This document shows, one piece after another, positions 7,692-14,071 of a stretch of 14,071 nt of DNA. A model generated the notes under the pieces. That model had not been told where the DNA came from, did not search any database, and was given only the letters and a program-made list of their open reading frames with translations. How positions within the stretch are numbered: position 1 is the first letter of the stretch; the number at the start of each line of letters is the position of its first letter. This DNA comes from CAZGMJ01 sp964526785 (GTDB lineage: Bacteria > Planctomycetota > Phycisphaerae > Sedimentisphaerales > Anaerobacaceae): contig CAZGMJ010000098.1 in the NCBI GenBank assembly GCA_964526785.1, forward strand, positions 1-14,071. The letters are read 5' to 3'. The position numbers and the translations under genes were made by a program.

Positions 7692-8417
7692 ATGCTAGAG
7701 AGTGTTGGAAGACTGAGAGAATACCGTTTGGGGAGCGGCAAAGGCGATATCGGCCGGGTGGATGACATTGTCTTTCCGAGAGGACAGTGGGTCGTGCGCT
7801 ATCTGGTTGCGAGTATGGAACGTCCGCGAAGACAAGCCCTCTTTCCGGTTGCTTGTCTGGGGGCGCTTGATGGACAAACGCGAAAGCTGCGATGTGATCT
7901 GCAGCGTGAACTGATTGAGGCGACGCCCCAACTGGACTTGACCAAACAGATCGACCGGCGGGATGAAGAGCAGGTCTTTGAAGCATACGGTTGGCCGCCT
8001 TACTGGATGCAGGGGGAGCAGGAAGTTACTCCTACTGGCATGCTCTCGGGCGAACCGGCACGAGAAGAACCCGCCGATCAAACCGAATTGGAGAGTCCGG
8101 AGCTTCAACTGGCGAGAGATGTAACAGGCGGCTTTGCGGTTCACTCAAATGAAGGCGAATTCGGCCTGTGCAGCGACTTCGTCATTGACGATGATGCGTG
8201 GACCATTCGATATATCACGGTCGATTCACCGTTAGAAGGTCGCGGCATTCTGGTGGAGACGGACTGGGTCAGCCGAATTGACTGGGTTATGAAGGAAATG
8301 TATCTCGGACTGCCGCACAAGACGATCGCAGGCAGTCCGACGCTGAAGGCCGAGCAGCCTGTTACGAACGAACTGGAACGAACGTTGCACCACTATTACG
8401 AACGGATAAGAAGCTGA
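7692..8417 (+). CDS. PRC-barrel domain protein, paralog of the preceding gene
   Basis: The 241-residue protein has the same two-module plan as its upstream neighbour. Module one is about 5-105 (GDIGRVDDIVFPRGQWVVRY, ending in YGWPPYW) and module two about 140-241 (EGEFGLCSDFVIDDDAWTIRY, TDWVSRIDW). Module two has lost the terminal aromatic YW motif and keeps only HHYYERIRS. Divergence from the first gene is substantial, so this is an old tandem duplication. The start has AAGGTGAG 5 nt upstream. The 65-nt gap after the first PRC gene contains only a weak CCAG/CTGG stem, so co-transcription is likely. Function unknown; a cytoplasmic protein-protein or protein-RNA adaptor role would fit the fold. 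Confidence 0.85.
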   Translation: MLESVGRLREYRLGSGKGDIGRVDDIVFPRGQWVVRYLVASMERPRRQALFPVACLGALDGQTRKLRCDLQRELIEATPQLDLTKQIDRRDEEQVFEAYGWPPYWMQGEQEVTPTGMLSGEPAREEPADQTELESPELQLARDVTGGFAVHSNEGEFGLCSDFVIDDDAWTIRYITVDSPLEGRGILVETDWVSRIDWVMKEMYLGLPHKTIAGSPTLKAEQPVTNELERTLHHYYERIRS

Positions 8418-8464
8418 TTGGAGCAATCGGGGCAACGGATCAGACAATCAGAAAGGGGATTGCC

Positions 8465-8782
8465 GTGAGAATGCTGAAAATGGTAACACTTGCCGGGTTC
8501 CTGCTGGCGCTGGTGGGATGTACCAGCGAGCAGCAGCGCGACGGAGTTGTGCGGAACATCCGCGGAACGATGGTGCGGGTGGAGGTGGAAGGAGGATTCT
8601 ACGGCATTGTGGCGGAGAACGGCAATAAATACGATCCATTGAACCTGCCTGATGCCTTCAAAGTCGACGGCATAAAGGTAAAGTGTCAAATTGAGGAGCT
8701 GGACCAGCAAGTATCCATCCACATGTGGGGTAAGCTGGTGCGGATACTGGAGATCGAGAAAGCGACGGATGACCAAATGTAA
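8465..8782 (+). CDS. Small putative lipoprotein, OB-like beta-rich
   Basis: The product has 105 residues from the GTG at 8465 (103 if the ATG at 8471 is used). The N-terminus, MRMLKMVTLAGFLLALVGC, is a clear lipoprotein signal peptide with lipobox LVGC, giving a mature protein of about 87 residues anchored at C19. The rest is predicted by eye to be beta-rich: GTMVRVEVEGGFYGIVAENG, KYDPLNLP, VKCQIEEL and a final VRILEIEKA. The motif EGGFYGI...G..YDP.NLP...DG..V resembles small uncharacterised OB-fold-like bacterial proteins; this is recollection, not a search. GTG is favoured because GGGGA lies 5 nt upstream. It lies 47 nt after the second PRC gene and 34 nt before another lipoprotein gene. 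Confidence 0.75.
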   Translation: MRMLKMVTLAGFLLALVGCTSEQQRDGVVRNIRGTMVRVEVEGGFYGIVAENGNKYDPLNLPDAFKVDGIKVKCQIEELDQQVSIHMWGKLVRILEIEKATDDQM

Positions 8783-8816
8783 GCAAGCGAGGTGGGAGCC
8801 TTGGGAAGGAATTGTG

Positions 8817-9212
8817 ATGAAGGGTTTTATGCAGGTTGTTTCATGCTTGGCCGTGTTTGGCATACTGTTCTGCGCAGGCTGCGGCTCCAAAATACGGGAT
8901 GAGAAATCGGATGTGACGGCAAGTTATGATTGGGGCGTTCTTGAGGCGAAGGTCGACTATACCGTAGACGCTGTGCACGCGGCGGCTCTGCAGGCATTGC
9001 GGCAAATGGATGTGGAGACGCTGATCGAAGAACATGACGGCGTTTCGGGTGAGATCATGGCGCACGACTCTCAGGAGGAACGACTGGAGGTCATGCTCGA
9101 GGCTTTGACGAATCAGCGAACGCAAGTCCGCATGAAGTTCGGCATCTACGGAGACAAGAACAAGTCTGCTGTACTGTTCCGTCAGATCATGGAGAATCTT
9201 AGAGAGCAATAG
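8817..9212 (+). CDS. DUF3568-like lipoprotein
   Basis: The 131-residue product starts MKGFMQVVSCLAVFGILFCAGC, a lipoprotein signal peptide with C22 as the lipidated residue (CAGC is a slightly unusual lipobox). The mature part has the DUF3568 pattern: a short strand (GVLEAKVDYTVDAV), a helix (AALQALRQMDVETL), EEHDGVSGEIMAHD, a strand with NQRTQVRMKFGIYGDKNKS and a final helix (ILFRQIMENL-like). DUF3568 proteins are small predicted periplasmic lipoproteins without known function. The ATG at 8817 has AAGGA 6 nt upstream; the frame stays open further upstream through the end of the preceding gene, but that extension would remove the signal peptide from the N-terminus. It is the last gene of the cluster starting at 6886. 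Confidence 0.8.
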   Translation: MKGFMQVVSCLAVFGILFCAGCGSKIRDEKSDVTASYDWGVLEAKVDYTVDAVHAAALQALRQMDVETLIEEHDGVSGEIMAHDSQEERLEVMLEALTNQRTQVRMKFGIYGDKNKSAVLFRQIMENLREQ

Positions 9213-9627
9213 GAGGATCGCTCCGACGTGACCGAAAACAGATGTATGGGACATCACTGTTGCCCGGATGAACGATATCACCCATAAACCAAGCGGCAAG
9301 AAAGAGCGATGATGACTACTGCAGTGAAGACCCGTTGGTCGTGCAAAACTCTTGCTCATTCTGTTTGGGGATACGGATCGGACCTTCTCTCAGCCTACCG
9401 GCAAGACCGCCCTTTGGCAAGTCCGCCATGCAGGGGCATTAGAATCAGCCCTGCCAACATTCCCCAAAGACAATAGCCAGTGGGGACAAGGGCCGCAGAT
9501 ATTCGCCATTTGCATAGACGCTTTTAAGCAAATGCCTTATGGCGTTCCGGTTCAGCCGGCCATATGCTTGCAATAAGAACCTATGCGAAACAGAGGGAAG
9601 TGACCTGGGCAGAGAAAGGTAATCATC
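9213..9627. other. Intergenic region between lipoprotein and AKR genes
   Basis: No convincing gene. GGAG/CTCC forms a small stem just after the lipoprotein stop, and GCAGGG (9430-9435) with CCCTGC (9449-9454) forms a 6-bp stem with a 13-nt loop. Neither has a T-run. A 74-codon plus-strand frame (9352-9576) has no ribosome binding site and an unremarkable composition. The promoter of the AKR-PfpI pair should lie in the last 100 nt. Confidence 0.35.
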
Positions 9628-10440
9628 ATGGAAAGCATTGTAGCACAAACGCGAGAACTCAAGAGCGGATACTCGATTCCCGTTCTCGGGCTCGGAACCT
9701 GGGATCTCAGAGGCAGTACATGCGAGCGCGTTGTGAGCGAGGCGGTCGATGTCGGATATCAGCACCTTGATACAGCGGAAATGTACGGCAACGAAGCGGA
9801 CATCGGGCGAATCGTTAGCAAAGTGGATCGCCGGTCGCTGTTCATTACGTCAAAAGCCGGCGCTTCGCATCTGCAGAAAGATGCGTTGCTCGATGCGTGC
9901 AGCAAGTCGCTGGATCGTTTGCAGACAGACTACCTCGATCTGTATCTCGTTCACTGGCCAAGCGAAACGGTTCCTCTGGAAGAGACCATGGACGGCATGC
10001 AGCAACTCGTACAGCAAGGCATGGTGCGCAGCGTCGGCGTGAGCAACTTCGAAACGACTCTCTTGCGACAGGCAATTGAAGTTTCCGAGATACCCATCTG
10101 CAACAATCAGGTGGAGTTTCATCCTTACACAAACCAGAGCGAGCTTCTCCGCTTCTGCCGGCAGCGTCGGGTGACAATGACTGCATATTCGCCACTGGCA
10201 AGGGGGCGCATCGCGAAGGACGAGAAACTTGCATCCATTGCCGAAAAGTATGGTGTAACTCCAGCGCAGGTGAGCTTGCGATGGTTGCTCCAAAAGGGAA
10301 CGATTGTCATTCCCAAAGCCAGTTCTCGAGAGCACCTTGTCGCGGACGCTGAATTGGGAGGTTGGGAACTGACAGATGAGCAGATGGATGCGATTGACCG
10401 GATTTCCGTTCCGACGAGAAGCGGAAGCGTAGCGTCGTAA
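9628..10440 (+). CDS. Aldo/keto reductase
   Basis: The 270-residue protein is an NADPH-dependent aldo/keto reductase of the DkgA/YvgN type (TIM barrel, cytosolic). It reduces aldehydes and ketones, often including methylglyoxal. The catalytic tetrad is complete: D48 and Y53 in HLDTAEMYGN, K76 in TSKAG and H109 in LVHWP. The cofactor-binding C-terminus is also present (VSNF at about 144-147, NQVEFHPY, YSPLARGRI, IPKASSREHL). The length is normal for the family. The ATG at 9628 has AAAGG 8 nt upstream. A PfpI-family gene follows after 38 nt, so the two are probably co-transcribed. The exact substrate cannot be assigned from sequence. Confidence 0.92.
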   Translation: MESIVAQTRELKSGYSIPVLGLGTWDLRGSTCERVVSEAVDVGYQHLDTAEMYGNEADIGRIVSKVDRRSLFITSKAGASHLQKDALLDACSKSLDRLQTDYLDLYLVHWPSETVPLEETMDGMQQLVQQGMVRSVGVSNFETTLLRQAIEVSEIPICNNQVEFHPYTNQSELLRFCRQRRVTMTAYSPLARGRIAKDEKLASIAEKYGVTPAQVSLRWLLQKGTIVIPKASSREHLVADAELGGWELTDEQMDAIDRISVPTRSGSVAS

Positions 10441-10466
10441 GATGTGAATCATATGTAAACAGAAGG

Positions 10467-10472
10467 AAGGAG
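10467..10472 (+). promoter_or_regulatory. Strong ribosome binding site of the PfpI gene
   Basis: AAGGAG lies 6 nt before the ATG at 10479, within the 38-nt gap after the aldo/keto reductase stop. No terminator-like stem is visible in this gap, which supports an operon. Confidence 0.65.
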
Positions 10473-10478
10473 ATTCCT

Positions 10479-10988
10479 ATGAAAGCGCTTATTCTCATTG
10501 CTGATGGCGTTGAAGACAGTGAGTTCTTTTATCCATACTATCGCCTGCAGGAAGAGGGTATTGATGTTGATGTTGCGGGGCCGGATACCGGGACAGTTAT
10601 CGGCAAACACGGCTATACCTTCGAAGCCAATCTGGCATTCACAGGATTGAAGGCCGATGAGTATGATTTGCTCATTCTCCCAGGCGGCAAGGCCCCGGAG
10701 ACGGTGCGATTGAATGCAGATGCTGTGAAGATCACCACGGAGATGATGAACGCGGGCAAACCCGTGGCTGCGATTTGTCACGGAGCGCAAACACTTATAT
10801 CAGCGGGTGTCTTGCAGGGCCGAAAGGCCACGTGCTGGGCTGCCATACGGGATGACATAAAGTCTGCGGGTGCCGAATACGCCGATGAGGAGGTTGTTGT
10901 TGACGGCAACCTGGTGACTAGCCGGTCCCCCGGCGATCTCCCCGCTTTTTGCCGTCGGATGTTTGCGGCAATCAAGCAAACGGCGTAG
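10479..10988 (+). CDS. PfpI/DJ-1 family protein (glutamine amidotransferase-like)
   Basis: The 169-residue protein has the length and motifs of the PfpI/YhbO branch of the DJ-1 superfamily. The nucleophile is C100 in AICHGAQTL, followed by H101, and E12 in ADGVEDSEF matches the conserved acidic residue; these positions equal those recalled for the Pyrococcus PfpI protease. A central LLILPGG strand (64-70) and the RSPGDLPAF C-terminal motif complete the family pattern. Members have been described as intracellular proteases, glyoxalase III-like enzymes or protein deglycases, and the last two activities are debated. Next to an aldo/keto reductase a role in reactive-carbonyl stress is a natural inference. 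A 7-bp stem with one wobble pair (10992-10998 with 11008-11014) follows the stop. Confidence 0.92.
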   Translation: MKALILIADGVEDSEFFYPYYRLQEEGIDVDVAGPDTGTVIGKHGYTFEANLAFTGLKADEYDLLILPGGKAPETVRLNADAVKITTEMMNAGKPVAAICHGAQTLISAGVLQGRKATCWAAIRDDIKSAGAEYADEEVVVDGNLVTSRSPGDLPAFCRRMFAAIKQTA

Positions 10989-11337
10989 GAAAGCGATCCG
11001 CGCCTCTGGTCGCTGCTGAATGCGGGACCGGGTATCTGTCTGCAGATTCGTGGCGGTATGCAACAACTGAAATCCGGCTTCGGCGACACCTCAACAATCG
11101 TGTGTTGCGAGCCGTACGTTTGAAATATCGCTTGTCATTCTGATGGCTGATCTGTAGCAGGGTGTCCAGTTGGCGCAGAAGAGCAATCTGCCTGATCAGA
11201 CCGTGACGAGTTCTCAGAAGAGAATGAGCAAAGTGTCACGCGACCATCTTGTCGGCACCCTGGATTCATTATGGATTATTGGTCAACAGACGGGTGAAAA
11301 CGTACATTTCCCGCATCGGCCTGCCGGGAAACGGGGT
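10989..11337. other. Convergent intergenic region with terminator-like stem
   Basis: About 350 nt lie between the converging PfpI and phosphoribosyltransferase genes. No gene is supported; the long plus-strand frame entering from 11170 runs antisense through the phosphoribosyltransferase. The clearest structure is TTTCCCG (11307-11313) with CGGGAAA (11325-11331), a perfect 7-bp stem with an 11-nt loop 7 nt beyond the minus-strand stop. Confidence 0.4.
11307..11331 (-). terminator. Candidate terminator of the GT4-GH57-SAP-PRT operon
   Basis: A perfect 7-bp inverted repeat, TTTCCCG/CGGGAAA, with an 11-nt loop lies immediately downstream of the phosphoribosyltransferase stop. On the minus strand it is followed by TGTACGTTTTCAC, which is only a weak U-tract, so intrinsic termination is uncertain. 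Confidence 0.4.
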
Positions 11338-11973
11338 TCAGGCGCGTTTCTGTCTGAAGTCCTCCAGCAGGTTCACGGCCTCCTCATCCGGCACATCATA
11401 CCAGTTCTCGTACACCTGTGCGACAGCTCTAAAAAGCGCCGGGCGTTCAAGAATGACAACATGATCGGCCAAGTCCTTGAGTTCCTCAGTTACCGAAGGG
11501 CTTGCCACAGGGGCGCCGACGATTATCCTGCCCGCCTGATTGGCCCGACACATCGTTATAGCCGCACGTATAGTAGAGCCCATAGCTATGCCGTCGTCGA
11601 CGATGATTACGGCTTTGCCCCGCATTGCCGGCAGCGGTCGCCCTCTCCGAAGGACTTGAATGCGGCGCTGTACTTCCTTCTTCTGTTCTTCGATAATGCG
11701 TTCCGGCGTACCATCGGCCAGCGCTGCGGTCATATGCTCGAAGAGAAAGACGCTGCCGTCCTCAGCAATTGCGCCGAAACCGGCTTCGGGGTTTTCAGGC
11801 AAAGGGAGTTTGCGAACGACTATCGCCTCCAGTGGAGCATCCAGTTCGCCCGCGACATGGTAGCCAATCTCAATGCCGCCGCGGGGGATTGCGAGTATTT
11901 GAGGATTATCCTGGCGATAGATCTGGAGAGACTCTGCAAGTTGCCGCCCGGCGTCCTTTCTGTCCCGGAACAT
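11338..11973 (-). CDS. Phosphoribosyltransferase family protein
   Basis: The 211-residue protein has a type I phosphoribosyltransferase core. The PRPP-binding signature is VIIVDDGIAMGST in the middle of the protein, preceded by an AIPRGGIEIGYHVAGEL loop near the N-terminus that is typical of the stand-alone family related to mycobacterial Rv0571c. A helical insert (ERIIEEQKKEVQRRIQVLRRG) lies between them. Such proteins are annotated as predicted phosphoribosyltransferases; no base or substrate is assigned, and the mycobacterial member belongs to the dormancy (DosR) regulon. The ATG at 11973 has AAGGAG 8 nt upstream (11982-11987); the GTG at 11979 would leave only 2 nt of spacing. It lies 30 nt after the small SAP-like gene and ends the minus-strand operon. 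Confidence 0.88.
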   Translation of the reverse strand: MFRDRKDAGRQLAESLQIYRQDNPQILAIPRGGIEIGYHVAGELDAPLEAIVVRKLPLPENPEAGFGAIAEDGSVFLFEHMTAALADGTPERIIEEQKKEVQRRIQVLRRGRPLPAMRGKAVIIVDDGIAMGSTIRAAITMCRANQAGRIIVGAPVASPSVTEELKDLADHVVILERPALFRAVAQVYENWYDVPDEEAVNLLEDFRQKRA

Positions 11974-12003
11974 GTACACTGCTCCTTTTCTGCTTCACTG
12001 AAA

Positions 12004-12192
12004 TCACGACGTGATCTTTATGCAGTCCGACCAGAAACAACATTCTGTCCTGGCACAATTGCCAAAAGAGCGACCGAAACAATCGGGCGAGCTTTCCTGT
12101 CTTTGGACCGTGCGAATCAACTCGGTTTTTCGCATCTTTCCGGGGCGGATGCCCATTGATCTGGCCTTTTGCTTCACTTCAGTCATCTTCAT
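12004..12192 (-). CDS. Small Cys-rich SAP/Rho-N-like protein
   Basis: This 62-residue protein starts MKMTEVKQKARSMGIRPGKM, followed by RKTELIRTVQRQE; that is the helix-extension-helix pattern of SAP or Rho N-terminal domains, which bind nucleic acid. The tail carries five cysteines, C38, C46, C51, C52 and C57, in the arrangement CFG-x5-C-x4-CCFWSDC, which could bind a metal. I recall similar small 'SAP domain' proteins in environmental bacteria, none with an assigned function. The start is firm: AAGGAAGG lies 7 nt upstream. Its ATG overlaps the TGA of the GH57 gene (ATGA, 12189-12192), so translation is probably coupled. The phosphoribosyltransferase gene starts 30 nt downstream. Confidence 0.82.
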   Translation of the reverse strand: MKMTEVKQKARSMGIRPGKMRKTELIRTVQRQESSPDCFGRSFGNCARTECCFWSDCIKITS

Positions 12193-13475
12193 ATTGAAAC
12201 CTTCCTTGGGACATTTCGTGTGTTCGTTGTTGCATCGCGAACGTCGTTTTCTGACGGACGGTCGATGGATACGACAGAACGGCCCCTTTTGTTCGCTATG
12301 CTAAGACATCGCGACCGCAGATGGTCGAGAACGTTCATGAAATTAATAAAAGAATCGTAGGGCGTATCATACGGATTGAAGTACTTGTGTACATCTCCGT
12401 CTGCGAAATATTTCGTACACATATAGTAGAAATGATCTGACGTCTGCAGACGTCTCCAACTGGTGATTATGTCGTCGTCGTGCGATTCTTTCGCCTGACG
12501 TTCAAGCTTGTACAGTTCACGGATGGCGTTCTGCTGCATCATATTGCCCACCCAGGCCGAAAGATCCCGCTCCGTGTCCGCCCAGCTTATGACATGAGGC
12601 ACATCTACGACGTCCACGGGTTCGTAGGAACGGACCACCTCGGTTGGTGTTTTGAAATCATTGTCCGGGTGTTGGAGCACGTGCCCGGGAAGGAAACGCA
12701 GGAATTCAAAAATACCGGTATCCTCCCACTGGTGTTCGCCAAAAGTCTCGTAATCGACAAACAGGTTGACGACATAGCCATTGCCGTTGACGGCATTGAT
12801 CCAATCGGCGAACTTTTCCGCACTCAGCGGCCATTCGGCCCATCGTCTATCCGAGAAGCGAAACGCGAAATCGTCGCTGAGGCGGTAATTCTTCAAAAGG
12901 AGTTTCACATTCTTTGAACCGGGAGGTCTGTAGACGTAGTTCGGGCTGCGATAGCCGAGAATATGGTCGGCTCCTTCGGTTATGATCGCGTCGAACTCGT
13001 TTGTCTGATCGATGATATCGGCGAGGTGGTTGCTGTATACCAGTTCGGTATTTCTGAAGATACGAGGTGTCTGGCCAAAGAGACGCCGTATAGCCTCCCT
13101 GTGTATCTCGACTTGCTCGATGAACTCGTCACGGGAATATAGAAAGCTCAGACTATGGTGATAGGTCTCGGCCAAGAATTCCACACATCCGGTCGCCGCC
13201 AACTGCTGGAAGCTGGAGAGAACTTCAGGAGCATACTGCTGTAGTTGTTCGAGCAACGTGCCCGTTGTGCTGAAGGCCACGCGGAACCGACCGTCATACT
13301 TGCGGATCAATTCGAGCAGCAGCAGGTTGGCGGGGAGGTAGCATTTTCTCGCCACCTTTCTGCATACTTCGGCATTGCGAGCCTCATCGAAGTAGTCCGG
13401 CTCGGTATCGAATATCGTGTAATGGCGAAGCCGGTAGGGCTGATGGACCTGGAAATAGAAGCAAACCGATGCCAT
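12189..13475 (-). CDS. Glycoside hydrolase family 57 (alpha-amylase-like)
   Basis: The 428-residue protein belongs to GH57, retaining enzymes acting on alpha-1,4-glucans. Conserved regions are visible in order: HQP at 11-13; ETYHHSL at 103-109; RNTELVYSN at 141-149 with the likely nucleophile E144; DYETFGEHQW at 241-250 with the likely acid/base D241; and SWADTERDLSAW near 297-308. The C-terminal YNPYDTPYDSF-like segment (364-376) is also typical of the alpha-amylase-like subgroup. There is no signal peptide, so it probably acts on intracellular glycogen or maltodextrin. ATG 13475 is chosen for its GGGAGGT site 5 nt upstream; the frame is open into the preceding gene. It follows a GT4 gene after 11 nt and overlaps the next gene by 4 nt, so the operon is tight. 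The last 35 residues are polar and look unstructured. Confidence 0.9.
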   Translation of the reverse strand: MASVCFYFQVHQPYRLRHYTIFDTEPDYFDEARNAEVCRKVARKCYLPANLLLLELIRKYDGRFRVAFSTTGTLLEQLQQYAPEVLSSFQQLAATGCVEFLAETYHHSLSFLYSRDEFIEQVEIHREAIRRLFGQTPRIFRNTELVYSNHLADIIDQTNEFDAIITEGADHILGYRSPNYVYRPPGSKNVKLLLKNYRLSDDFAFRFSDRRWAEWPLSAEKFADWINAVNGNGYVVNLFVDYETFGEHQWEDTGIFEFLRFLPGHVLQHPDNDFKTPTEVVRSYEPVDVVDVPHVISWADTERDLSAWVGNMMQQNAIRELYKLERQAKESHDDDIITSWRRLQTSDHFYYMCTKYFADGDVHKYFNPYDTPYDSFINFMNVLDHLRSRCLSIANKRGRSVVSIDRPSENDVRDATTNTRNVPRKVSI

Positions 13476-13486
13476 AGCAGACCTCC

Positions 13487-14005
13487 CTATTGTCTTGCGT
13501 ATTGCGGTTGATATGTGACTTGTTCGTAGATGTCGCGAATTCGCGCTGCGGCGTCTTCCCACCGGAACTGAAACGCCTCCTGATGTCCTGCGTCGCGAAG
13601 CATCGTGCGCAGCGGTGCGTGCTTGAGCACTGCCGTGATCTTGTTTGCCATCTCATCGACATCCCAGAAATCGACTTTCAGGGCGTTGGCAAGTCTTTCG
13701 GCGATGCCGCTTTGTTTGCTCACCAGCACCGGCACATTGTTCTGGAGTGCTTCGAGTGGTGCGATGCCGAAGGGTTCGGACACAGACGGCATAACGTACA
13801 GATCCGCCATGCGATAGGCCCTGGAAACATCATAGCCGCGAAGAAAACGCGTGAAGAAGACTTTGTGCGCAATACGCATGCCACTGGCCAGTTCGATACT
13901 GCGATAGAGCATATCTCCGTCGCCGGCCATGATGAACTTGACATTGTCCATTTTCTCAAGTACTCGGCCGGCCGCTCGCAGGAAGTACTCAGGGCCTTTT
14001 TGCAT
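13487..14005 (-). CDS. Glycosyltransferase family 4, C-terminal half (5' end broken or missing)
   Basis: The 172 residues from the first ATG are the nucleotide-sugar-binding half of a GT-B enzyme: MQKGPEYFLRAA, KFIMAGDGD, FLRGYDVSRAYRMADLYVMPS and the EX7E pair E77/E85 in SEPFGIAPLEA. Read further back, the frame continues SSLGRIT-MQKGPEYF, the usual first loop of this domain, so ATG 14005 is internal to a longer gene. A TGA at 14060-14062 interrupts the frame before the N-terminal domain. The gene is therefore truncated, frameshifted or affected by sequence error near the window edge. It precedes the GH57 gene by 11 nt, the usual pairing for glycogen-synthase-like GT4/GT5 enzymes of alpha-glucan metabolism. 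Activity as encoded here is doubtful. Confidence 0.75.
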   Translation of the reverse strand: MQKGPEYFLRAAGRVLEKMDNVKFIMAGDGDMLYRSIELASGMRIAHKVFFTRFLRGYDVSRAYRMADLYVMPSVSEPFGIAPLEALQNNVPVLVSKQSGIAERLANALKVDFWDVDEMANKITAVLKHAPLRTMLRDAGHQEAFQFRWEDAAARIRDIYEQVTYQPQYARQ

Positions 14006-14071
14006 GGTAATGCGCCCTAAGCTCGACTTTTGCCTTTTGGAATAGTTATGCTGCCTGACTCAGGTAGTCCA

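Noticed and set aside
9352..9576. 74-codon plus-strand open frame before the aldo/keto reductase
   Set aside because: No start signal, no recognisable motif, and a minus-strand frame is open over the same bases.
12003..12015. Short palindrome ATCACGACGTGAT at the end of the SAP-like gene, considered as an operator
   Set aside because: It overlaps the stop codon inside the operon and is only 5 bp per arm; chance is likely.
11170..12159. 329-codon plus-strand open frame
   Set aside because: It runs antisense through the phosphoribosyltransferase and SAP-like genes, both of which have strong motifs and ribosome binding sites.

Overview
The window is a gene-dense bacterial chromosome segment. 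Most gene starts have purine-rich Shine-Dalgarno sequences, and two small proteins carry lipobox-type signal peptides, so the host probably has a Gram-negative type envelope. The gene set is common in environmental bacteria such as Planctomycetota and former Deltaproteobacteria: a BON array, PRC-barrel proteins, a DUF3568-like lipoprotein, OsmC, PfpI, a DosR-type phosphoribosyltransferase, a small SAP/Rho-N-like protein and GH57. That placement is only a guess. No rRNA, tRNA, CRISPR array, insertion sequence or phage gene was recognised.

Layout. (1) 1-233 is a leader with inverted repeats, followed by a plus-strand OsmC/Ohr-type peroxide reductase (234-662). Its stop codon overlaps the stop of a convergent minus-strand gene. 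(2) The minus-strand pair 4341-659 is a GT4 glycosyltransferase followed 17 nt later by a two-domain protein that joins an alkaline-phosphatase-superfamily phosphodiesterase to an endonuclease/exonuclease/phosphatase (EEP) domain. (3) 4626-6173 (minus) encodes an exported protein with six consecutive BON domains, preceded by a perfect 19-bp tandem repeat. (4) After about 0.7 kb without a convincing gene, a plus-strand cluster (6886-9212) encodes two PRC-barrel paralogs, each internally duplicated, and two small lipoproteins. (5) A plus-strand pair, 9628-10988, is an aldo/keto reductase and a PfpI/DJ-1 protein. (6) A minus-strand operon runs from the right edge: a GT4 C-terminal half (apparently broken upstream), a GH57 alpha-glucan enzyme, a small Cys-rich SAP-like protein whose start codon overlaps the GH57 stop, and a phosphoribosyltransferase.

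Taken together the region reads as a stress and envelope-maintenance island. It has peroxide detoxification (OsmC), reactive-carbonyl handling (AKR plus PfpI), periplasmic or membrane protection (BON, PRC, lipoproteins), alpha-glucan metabolism (GT4 plus GH57) and possible glycolipid/phosphodiester chemistry (GT4 plus AP-EEP). The points most worth following up are the AP-EEP fusion next to a lipid-type GT4, the six-BON protein with its 19-bp tandem repeat, the duplicated PRC modules, and the ATGA-coupled Cys-rich mini-protein. All functional statements come from motif recognition by eye; no database search was possible.
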